The position numbers and the translations under genes are program-made. The notes beneath the pieces were generated by a model that saw nothing but the letters and a program-made list of their open reading frames with translations, was not told the DNA's origin and did no database searches. A stretch of DNA of 64,000 bases from Jannaschia sp. W003 (GTDB lineage: Bacteria > Pseudomonadota > Alphaproteobacteria > Rhodobacterales > Rhodobacteraceae): the NCBI RefSeq assembly GCF_025144335.1, contig NZ_CP083539.1, positions 1,117,501 through 1,181,500 on the forward strand. The letters are read 5' to 3'. Below are positions 25,187 to 31,462 of the stretch, piece by piece. Position 1 is the stretch's first letter; each line of letters opens with the position of its first letter.

Positions 25187-26005
25187 ATGCCGCGGATGCG
25201 CATCCCGCTCCTGCCTCCCCGCACGCCCGTCGTCTCTGTGGTCTCGCTCAGCGGCCTGATCGCCGCGGACATGCGCGGCGCGGCCCTGAACCTCGCCGCG
25301 GTGGAGCCGATGCTCGACCGGGCGTTCCGGCGCCGGGGCACCTGCGCGGTGGCGCTGCGGATCAACTCGCCCGGCGGCTCGCCGGTGCAGTCCTCCATGA
25401 TCGGCGCCGCGATCCGCCGCCTCGCCGAGGAGACCGAGGTGCCGGTGCATGCCTTCGTGGAGGACGTCGCCGCGTCGGGCGGCTACTGGCTGGCCGCGGC
25501 GGCCGACGACATCTGGCTGGACGAATCCTCGATCACCGGCTCGATCGGCGTGATCTCGGCCGGCTTCGGGTTCTCCGAGGCGCTGGGCAAGCTGGGCGTG
25601 GAGCGGCGGGTGCACACCGCGGGCGAGGACAAGTCGATGCTCGACCCGTTCCGCCCCGAGCGCGCCGAGGACGTGGAGCGCCTGAAGGCCTTGCAGGGGC
25701 GGATCCACCGCGCCTTCATCGCCCATGTCGAGGCCCGCCGCGGCGCGAAGCTGGACCGCAGCCGCGATCTCTTCACCGGCGAGATCTTCGTGGGCCGCGA
25801 GGCCGTGGAGGCCGGGCTGGCCGACGGCATCGCCCACCTCGTGCCGAAGATGCGGGCGCTCTACGGCGAGCGCGTGCGGTTCCGGCGCCTCGCCCGGCGG
25901 CGGCCCCTGGCCACGCGGCTGGTGCCCTGGGTGGCGGACGCGGCCGCCGCGTCGGCGCTCGCCGCCCTCGACGAGCGCGCCGCCCGCGCGCGCCTGGGGC
26001 TCTGA
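25187..26005 (+). CDS. S49 family serine peptidase (SppA/SohB-like)
   Basis: A 272-residue peptidase. The ClpP-like fold shows RINSPGGSPVQSSMIG (58-73), Ser97 as nucleophile in EDVAASGGYWLAAAADDIW, SITGSIGVISAGFG (115-128) and Lys149 in GEDKSMLDPF as general base. SppA-type enzymes degrade signal peptides or membrane protein fragments. Unlike most family members it has no clear N-terminal membrane anchor. The next gene, a 55-residue membrane protein with a zinc ribbon, starts immediately after its stop, so it may supply a membrane link (inference). Confidence 0.88.
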   Translation: MPRMRIPLLPPRTPVVSVVSLSGLIAADMRGAALNLAAVEPMLDRAFRRRGTCAVALRINSPGGSPVQSSMIGAAIRRLAEETEVPVHAFVEDVAASGGYWLAAAADDIWLDESSITGSIGVISAGFGFSEALGKLGVERRVHTAGEDKSMLDPFRPERAEDVERLKALQGRIHRAFIAHVEARRGAKLDRSRDLFTGEIFVGREAVEAGLADGIAHLVPKMRALYGERVRFRRLARRRPLATRLVPWVADAAAASALAALDERAARARLGL

Positions 26006-26173
26006 ATGATCTTCAAGATCGTCACCCTGTTCCTCGTCGTCATGGCCGTGCTGGCCATGTTCGGCCGTCTGCGCCTGCCGGGCGGCTCGCTTCGGCGCCG
26101 CCTCTCGAAGCAGTGCCCGTCCTGCGGCGCGCCGCGCGTCGGGCGCGGCCCGTGCCCCTGCGGGAAGGGCTGA
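26006..26173 (+). CDS. 55-residue membrane protein with C-terminal zinc ribbon
   Basis: The ATG at 26006 directly abuts the S49 peptidase stop. The product has one membrane helix (about residues 4-19, IVTLFLVVMAVLAMFG), a basic linker and a compact zinc-ribbon-like knuckle CPSCGAP...GPCPCGKG with Cys37, Cys40, Cys50 and Cys52. It ends one base before the antiporter ATG (26175), so the three genes are tightly packed. No family function is known to me; the cysteine spacing suggests metal binding. It is easily missed because of its size. Confidence 0.72.
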   Translation: MIFKIVTLFLVVMAVLAMFGRLRLPGGSLRRRLSKQCPSCGAPRVGRGPCPCGKG

Positions 26174-26174
26174 G

Positions 26175-27101
26175 ATGCTGCTGGACCTCGCTTCGGTCGC
26201 AGTCGGCCTCGTGATCCTGCTCTTCGCCGGCGACGCGCTGGTGAAGGGGGCCGTCAACCTCGCGCTGCGCCTCGGCGTGCCGGCGCTGGTGGTCAGCCTC
26301 ACGGTGGTCGCCTTCGGCACCTCCGCGCCCGAGCTCCTGGTCTCCGTGAAGGCGGTGCTCGACGGCGTTCCGGGCCTGGCGCTCGGCAACGTGGTGGGCT
26401 CCAACATTGCCAACGTGCTGCTGGTCCTGGGCATTCCGGCCCTGTTCGCCACGCTGGGCACGAGCGCCGTGGAGACGCGGCGCGACTTCCTCTACATGGC
26501 GGCGGGCAGCGTGCTCTTCGCCGCGTTCTGCCTCACGGGCGCGCTGGTGTGGTGGCACGGGCTCGTGCTGCTGGGCTTCCTCGCCGCCGTGCTGGTCGCC
26601 ACCTTCCTCGCCACGCGCGAGCCGCCCGACGAGGTCGAGGGCGCCGACGAGCGCCTGCGCGGCTGGAAGCTGACGCTGTTCCTCGTGCTGGGGCTGGTGG
26701 GTCTGCCGCTGGGTGCGGACCTGCTGGTGGACGGGGCGTCGAGCATCGCACGCACCTTCGGCGTCAGCGAGACGGTGATCGGCCTGACGCTGGTGGCCGT
26801 GGGCACCTCGCTGCCGGAGCTGGCGACCACGCTCATGGCCGCGCTGCGCCGCCACGCCGAGGTGGCGCTGGGCAACGTGATCGGGTCGAACCTCTTCAAC
26901 CTCACCGCGATCATGGGGGTGGCCGTGCTGGTCGGCCCCGTGCCGGTGGAGGAGACGTTCCTGCGCCAAGACCTGTGGATCATGCTGGGCGCCACCGCGT
27001 TGCTGGCGCCGTTCGTGTTCCTGCGCCGCGACGTGACGCGGGCGTGGGGCGTGGGGCTGACCGGGCTCTACCTCGGCTACCTCGCGCTGTTCCTGCTGTG
27101 A
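26175..27101 (+). CDS. calcium/sodium antiporter (CaCA family, YrbG-like)
   Basis: A 308-residue protein with ten hydrophobic segments and the two inverted alpha-repeats of the CaCA family: FGTSAPELLVSVKAVLDG-(…)-LGNVVGSNIANV (about 50-85) and VGTSLPELATTLMAALRR-(…)-LGNVIGSNLFNL (about 210-245). The acidic residues in the two GTSxPEL motifs bind cations. It probably exchanges Na+ or K+ for Ca2+ across the inner membrane. Its stop overlaps the GTG of the following SDR gene by 4 bases. Confidence 0.9.
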   Translation: MLLDLASVAVGLVILLFAGDALVKGAVNLALRLGVPALVVSLTVVAFGTSAPELLVSVKAVLDGVPGLALGNVVGSNIANVLLVLGIPALFATLGTSAVETRRDFLYMAAGSVLFAAFCLTGALVWWHGLVLLGFLAAVLVATFLATREPPDEVEGADERLRGWKLTLFLVLGLVGLPLGADLLVDGASSIARTFGVSETVIGLTLVAVGTSLPELATTLMAALRRHAEVALGNVIGSNLFNLTAIMGVAVLVGPVPVEETFLRQDLWIMLGATALLAPFVFLRRDVTRAWGVGLTGLYLGYLALFLL

Positions 27102-27871
27102 GGGCGCTTGTCACCGGGGGCGGGGCGCGGCTTGGCGCGGCGATGGCGCGGGCGTTGGGCGCGATGGGCGCGGACGTGGCGGTGCACTTCGCGACCTCCG
27201 CCGCGGGCGCCGAGGCGGTGGCCGCCGACCTGCGCGGCACCGGCTGCCGGGCAGAGGCACTTCAGGCCGATCTCCTGGATCTCGACGCCGCCGAGGCGCT
27301 GGTGGACCGCGCCGCCGCGGCCCTGGGCGGGCCGCTGGACGTGCTGGTCAACAACGCCTCGATCTTCGAGCACGACGACATCCGCTCGGCCACGCGGGCG
27401 AGCTGGCACCGGCACATGGTGTCGAACCTGCAGGCCCCGTTCGTGCTGATCCAGCGCTTCGCCGCGCAGGCGCCCGAGGCGGACCGCTCGGCGGGCGAGC
27501 CGCGGGCGCGGGCGTGCGTGGTCAACATGGTCGACGAGCGGGTGCGCAAGCTGACGCCCGAGTTCGCCACCTACACGCTGGCAAAGGCGGGACTCTGGAC
27601 GCTGACGCAGACGGCGGCGCAGGGCTTGGCGCCGGACGTGCGCGTGAACGCCATCGGGCCGGGGCCGACGCTGCGCGGCGCGCGCCAGAGCGAGCGGCAC
27701 TTCGCGGCGCAGCGCGCGGGCACGGTGCTGGAGCGCGGCGCCGACCCCGCCGACGTGGTGGCCGCGCTGCGCTTCCTGGTGGAGTCGCCCGCGGTGACGG
27801 GGCAGCTGATCTGCGTCGACGGCGGCCAGCACTTGGGCTGGCGCACGCCCGACGTGGTGGGGCTGGAATAG
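27098..27871 (+). CDS. short-chain dehydrogenase/reductase (pteridine reductase-like)
   Basis: A 257-residue SDR. The Rossmann motif VTGGGARLG is at the extreme N-terminus (5-13), VNNAS near 86-90, and the catalytic YTLAKAG (Tyr and Lys four apart) near 160. The usual active-site Ser is replaced in the segment CVVNMVDERVRKL, where Asp follows Met, as in pteridine reductase 1-type SDRs. It ends with a proline/glycine loop and a C-terminal CVDGGQHLGW. The GTG at 27098 is required to keep the complete TGGG motif and overlaps the antiporter stop. NADPH-dependent reduction of a pterin is the best guess. Confidence 0.83.
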   Translation: MRALVTGGGARLGAAMARALGAMGADVAVHFATSAAGAEAVAADLRGTGCRAEALQADLLDLDAAEALVDRAAAALGGPLDVLVNNASIFEHDDIRSATRASWHRHMVSNLQAPFVLIQRFAAQAPEADRSAGEPRARACVVNMVDERVRKLTPEFATYTLAKAGLWTLTQTAAQGLAPDVRVNAIGPGPTLRGARQSERHFAAQRAGTVLERGADPADVVAALRFLVESPAVTGQLICVDGGQHLGWRTPDVVGLE

Positions 27872-27999
27872 CGGCGCGCGATGGAGCGGCCGGAACGAAT
27901 CGCGAAAGTTGTTCACCGGGGCCGTTCCGGGCCGCGATGTCATGGGGCCGAGGCGGCGATTCGGGGGGCGATCCCCGCCGAGACGAGCGAAAACAGCGC

Positions 28000-28014
28000 G
28001 TTAGCGATTCGTTC
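28000..28014 (+). promoter_or_regulatory. near-match to alphaproteobacterial LexA box upstream of uvrC
   Basis: GTTA-N7-GTTC (28000-28003, 28011-28014) differs by one base from the GTTC-N7-GTTC box recognised by alphaproteobacterial LexA. It lies 133 bases before the uvrC start. One mismatch and frequent GTTC words make it tentative. Confidence 0.3.
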
Positions 28015-28088
28015 AGCGGCGGCAATTGCACGGGGAGACGGGCCGCGCGCCCCTGCGGGGTCGCACCGCGGCGAATCCGCTCCCAGCT

Positions 28089-28097
28089 TTATCCACA
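28089..28097 (+). promoter_or_regulatory. perfect DnaA box upstream of uvrC
   Basis: TTATCCACA matches the high-affinity DnaA box exactly, in an otherwise GC-rich leader 50 bases before uvrC. A single box does not make an origin; DnaA-linked control of uvrC is possible but unproven. Confidence 0.4.
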
Positions 28098-28146
28098 GGT
28101 CCGCGCGCCTATCTGAGGGACGCGGGCAGAGCCGAGGGAGACCCAT

Positions 28147-30030
28147 GTGAGCCACAACAACCAGGCCCCGACCGGCACCCCCGAGGCCAAGCCCACGGGC
28201 CCCGAGGTCATCAAGCGCTTCTGGCGCAGCCTCGACGGATCGCCCGGCGTGTACCGGATGCTCGATAGCGAGAGCCGGGTGCTCTACGTCGGCAAGGCCC
28301 GCAGCCTCAAGAACCGGGTCAGCAGCTACACCCGCCTGCAGGGCCACTCGGCGCGCATCCGTCGGATGATCTCCGAGACGGCGTCGATGATGGTTCTGAC
28401 CACGTCCACGGAGCTGGAGGCGCTGCTCCTGGAGCAGAATCTCATCAAGCAGCTCCGGCCGCGCTACAACGTGCTCCTGCGCGACGACAAGTCCTTCCCC
28501 AACATCGAGGTCACGCGCGCCCACGACTGGCCACAGATCCGCAAGCACCGGGGCCGCAAGGGCGAGCGCAACACCTACTTCGGCCCCTTCGCCTCGGCGG
28601 GCGCGGTGAACCGGGTGCTCAACCAGCTCCAGCGGGTGTTCCTCCTGCGCTCGTGCACCGACGCGCAGTTCCAGGGGCGTACGCGGCCCTGCCTGAACCA
28701 CCAGATCAAGCGCTGCTCGGCCCCTTGCGTCGGGTTGATTTCGCAGGAAGACTATTTGGCGTCGGTCAAGGATGCCGAGCGGTTCCTGCGCGGCGAGACC
28801 ACGGAGATCCAGACCAAGCTCGCCGAGCAGATGGAGGCCGCCAGCCAGGACATGGAGTTCGAGCGCGCCGCCGCCCTGCGCGACCGCATCAAGGCCATGA
28901 CCAACGTGCAGTCGACCCAAGGGGTGAACCCCGAGGGCGTGGCCGAGGCCGACGTGATCGGCCTCCATCTCGAGAACGGTCAGGCCTGCATCCAGGTGTT
29001 CTTCATCCGCGCCAACCAGAACTGGGGCAACCGCGACTTCTATCCCAAGGTCGCCGAGGACATGAGTGCCGCCGAGGTGATGGAGGGCTTCGTCGGCCAG
29101 TTCTACGAGGACCGCGAGCCGCCGCGGATGCTGCTCATGAGCCACGGGATCGAGGAGGGCGAGCTGATGGCCGGCGCCCTGAGCGAGCGGGCGGGGCGCA
29201 AGGTGCAGCTTCTGGTGCCCCAGCGCGGCGAGAAGCACGACCTCGTGCAGTCCGCGGTGCGCAACGCGCGCGAGTCGCTGGGCCGCAAGATGAGCGAGAC
29301 CGCCACGCAGGCGCGCCTGCTGGTGGGCCTCGGCGAGGCGCTGGACATGGCGGAGCCGCCCCGCCGCGTGGAGGTCTACGACAACAGCCACATCCAGGGC
29401 GAGCACGCCGTGGGCGCCATGATCGTGGCCGGCCCCGAGGGCTTCGAGAAGTCGCAGTACCGCAAGTTCAACATCAAGGGCACGGAGCTGACGCCGGGCG
29501 ACGACTTCGGCATGATGAAGGAGGTGCTGGGCCGCCGGTTCAAGCGCCTCCTGAAGGAGGACCCCGAACGCAAGGGCGGGACGTGGCCGGACCTCCTGCT
29601 GATCGACGGCGGCGCGGGGCAGGTGAGTGCGGTCGCCTCGATCGCCCGCGAGATGGGCGTGGGCGACATCACCGTGGTGGGCGTCGCCAAGGGCGTGGAC
29701 CGCGACCACGGCAAGGAGGAGTTCCACCGCCCCGGCGGACGGCCCTTCGCGCTGCGGCGCAACGACCCCGTGCTCTACTTCGTGCAGCGCATGCGCGACG
29801 AGGCCCACCGCTTCGCCATCGGCACCCACCGCGCCAAGCGCGCGAAGGCCTTCGTGGCGAACCCCCTCGACGAGGTGCCGGGCGTCGGCCCGGGCCGCAA
29901 GCGCGCGCTGCTGGCCCATTTCGGTTCGGCAAAGGCGGTGAGCCGGGCGGGGCTGGCGGACCTAAAGGCGGTGGAGGGGATCAGCGGCACGCTGGCCGAG
30001 ACCATCCACCGGCACTTCCACGAGAAGTGA
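28147..30030 (+). CDS. uvrC: UvrC, excinuclease ABC subunit C
   Basis: A 627-residue nuclease of nucleotide excision repair. The GIY-YIG domain shows GVYRMLDSESRVLYVGKARS (about 35-54), followed by a UvrB-binding segment (about 215-250, around MEAASQDMEFERAAALRDRI), an RNase H-like domain (about 370-530, with VEVYDNSHIQGEHAVGAMIV) and C-terminal helix-hairpin-helix motifs (VPGVGPGRKRALLAHFG). It makes both incisions beside lesions bound by UvrAB. The GTG at 28147 follows GAGGGAGA; no competing ATG fits. It is first in uvrC-pgsA-moaD-moaE. Confidence 0.96.
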   Translation: MSHNNQAPTGTPEAKPTGPEVIKRFWRSLDGSPGVYRMLDSESRVLYVGKARSLKNRVSSYTRLQGHSARIRRMISETASMMVLTTSTELEALLLEQNLIKQLRPRYNVLLRDDKSFPNIEVTRAHDWPQIRKHRGRKGERNTYFGPFASAGAVNRVLNQLQRVFLLRSCTDAQFQGRTRPCLNHQIKRCSAPCVGLISQEDYLASVKDAERFLRGETTEIQTKLAEQMEAASQDMEFERAAALRDRIKAMTNVQSTQGVNPEGVAEADVIGLHLENGQACIQVFFIRANQNWGNRDFYPKVAEDMSAAEVMEGFVGQFYEDREPPRMLLMSHGIEEGELMAGALSERAGRKVQLLVPQRGEKHDLVQSAVRNARESLGRKMSETATQARLLVGLGEALDMAEPPRRVEVYDNSHIQGEHAVGAMIVAGPEGFEKSQYRKFNIKGTELTPGDDFGMMKEVLGRRFKRLLKEDPERKGGTWPDLLLIDGGAGQVSAVASIAREMGVGDITVVGVAKGVDRDHGKEEFHRPGGRPFALRRNDPVLYFVQRMRDEAHRFAIGTHRAKRAKAFVANPLDEVPGVGPGRKRALLAHFGSAKAVSRAGLADLKAVEGISGTLAETIHRHFHEK

Positions 30031-30084
30031 CGCGGGGGGGCGCGGCCTATGGCCTGCCCCCCGGCCGCGCGCTACACCGGGGCC

Positions 30085-30762
30085 ATGACCTGGAACCTGC
30101 CCAACATCCTGACCGTCCTGCGCCTGGCCGCCGCGCCCGGCGTGGCGATCATGTTCCTCTACTTCGCGCGGCCCTGGGCGGACTGGTTCGCGCTGGTGCT
30201 GTTCGTGTCGGCGGCCATCACCGACTGGTTCGACGGCTACCTCGCCCGCGCCTGGAAGCAGGAGAGCCGCTTCGGCGCCATGCTAGACCCCATCGCCGAC
30301 AAGGCCATGGTGGTGATCGCGCTGACCGTCATCACCGGCTTCCAGGGCATGAACCCGTGGATCCTCCTGCCCGCCACGGTGATCCTGTTCCGCGAAGTGT
30401 TCGTGTCCGGCCTGCGCGAGTTCCTCGGCGCCCAGGCCGGCACGCTGAAGGTCACGAAGCTGGCGAAGTGGAAGACCACGGCGCAGATGGTCTCGATCGC
30501 CGTGCTGTTCGCCACGGGCGTGTTCCAGCACGAGTTCCTCGATCGGGTGCAGGGCATGGACGCGGCGGCGATCGGCGCCGTGCTCGACGGCGAGGTCGAG
30601 GACGCCGTGGGCCTGTCCTTCTACTTCCACGCCGAGGCGCTGACCTGGTGGATCGGCACGATCCTCCTGTGGATCGCCGCCGCGCTGACGGCGCTGACGG
30701 GCTGGGACTACTTCTCGAAGGCGCTGCCCTTCCTGCGCGACGCGCCGCGGGGGCGGACGTGA
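30085..30762 (+). CDS. pgsA: PgsA, CDP-diacylglycerol-glycerol-3-phosphate phosphatidyltransferase
   Basis: A 225-residue membrane enzyme that makes phosphatidylglycerol phosphate. The CDP-alcohol phosphatidyltransferase motif is complete: Asp47, Asp50-Gly51, Ala54-Arg55, Gly64, Asp68 and Asp72 in ITDWFDGYLARAWKQ-(…)-FGAMLDPIADK. Several hydrophobic helices surround it. The ATG at 30085 gives the conserved start MTWNLPNILTVLRL. It lies 54 bases after uvrC, and its stop overlaps the moaD GTG by 4 bases. Confidence 0.94.
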   Translation: MTWNLPNILTVLRLAAAPGVAIMFLYFARPWADWFALVLFVSAAITDWFDGYLARAWKQESRFGAMLDPIADKAMVVIALTVITGFQGMNPWILLPATVILFREVFVSGLREFLGAQAGTLKVTKLAKWKTTAQMVSIAVLFATGVFQHEFLDRVQGMDAAAIGAVLDGEVEDAVGLSFYFHAEALTWWIGTILLWIAAALTALTGWDYFSKALPFLRDAPRGRT

Positions 30763-31010
30763 CCGTGCGCGTGCTCTACTTCGCGTGGCTGCGCGAGCGC
30801 ATCGGCGTCGGGCGCGAGGAGGTCGAGACCGAGGCCCGCACGCTCGAGGACCTGGTCGAGGAGTTGCGCGCGCGCGAGCCGCGCTATGCAGCCGCCTTCG
30901 CCGACATGGCCGCCGTGCGCGCCGCCCTGGACGAGGAGCTGGTGCCGCTGGACACGCCCCTCGGGAATGCCCGCGAGGTGGCGTTCTTTCCCCCGATGAC
31001 GGGCGGATGA
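30759..31010 (+). CDS. moaD: MoaD, molybdopterin synthase small subunit
   Basis: An 83-residue ubiquitin-fold sulfur carrier. It starts at a GTG overlapping the pgsA stop, reads VRVLYFAWLRERIGVGREEV, and ends in FFPPMTGG, with the C-terminal Gly-Gly that carries the thiocarboxylate. It donates sulfur to cyclic pyranopterin monophosphate together with MoaE. Its stop overlaps the moaE ATG by 4 bases, giving matched translation of the two subunits. Confidence 0.95.
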   Translation: MTVRVLYFAWLRERIGVGREEVETEARTLEDLVEELRAREPRYAAAFADMAAVRAALDEELVPLDTPLGNAREVAFFPPMTGG

Positions 31011-31462
31011 CCCGCGCCCCGATCCGCGTCTCCGTGCAGGAGGCGGACTTCGACCTCGGCGCCGAGGCCGCCGCGCTGGAGGCGACCGGGGCGGGGGCCG
31101 TGGTCACCTTCACCGGCGTGGTGCGCGACGTCTCCGGCGGGCTGCGGCACATGGAGCTGGAGCACTACCCCGGCATGACCGCGAAGGCGCTGGAGGCGAT
31201 CGCCGCCGAGGCCGTGGAGCGCTGGCCCCTGACGGCGGCCACGGTGATCCACCGCCACGGGCGGCTGGAGCCGGGTGCGCGGATCATGATGGTCGGCACC
31301 GCGTCGGCGCACCGCGGCGCCGCCTTCGAGGCGGCCGAGTTCCTGATGGACTACCTCAAGTCGCGCGCCCCCTTCTGGAAGAAGGAGGTGACCGCCGAGG
31401 GCGGCGCCTGGGTGGACGCCCGCGAGGACGACGAGGCCGCGCTGCGCCGCTGGGCCCCCTAG
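31007..31462 (+). CDS. moaE: MoaE, molybdopterin synthase large subunit
   Basis: A 151-residue catalytic subunit. GAVVTFTGVVRDVSGGLRHMELEHYPGM, IHRHGRL, VGTASAHRGAAFEAAEFLMDYLK and APFWKKE are the conserved MoaE segments, including the active-site lysines near the end. With MoaD it converts precursor Z to molybdopterin. Its stop overlaps that of the opposing MotB-like gene in a CTAG (31459-31462). Confidence 0.95.
   Translation: MTRAPIRVSVQEADFDLGAEAAALEATGAGAVVTFTGVVRDVSGGLRHMELEHYPGMTAKALEAIAAEAVERWPLTAATVIHRHGRLEPGARIMMVGTASAHRGAAFEAAEFLMDYLKSRAPFWKKEVTAEGGAWVDAREDDEAALRRWAP

Noticed and set aside
28089..28097. Replication origin
   Set aside because: A single DnaA box without an AT-rich unwinding region or dnaA/dnaN/parAB neighbours.
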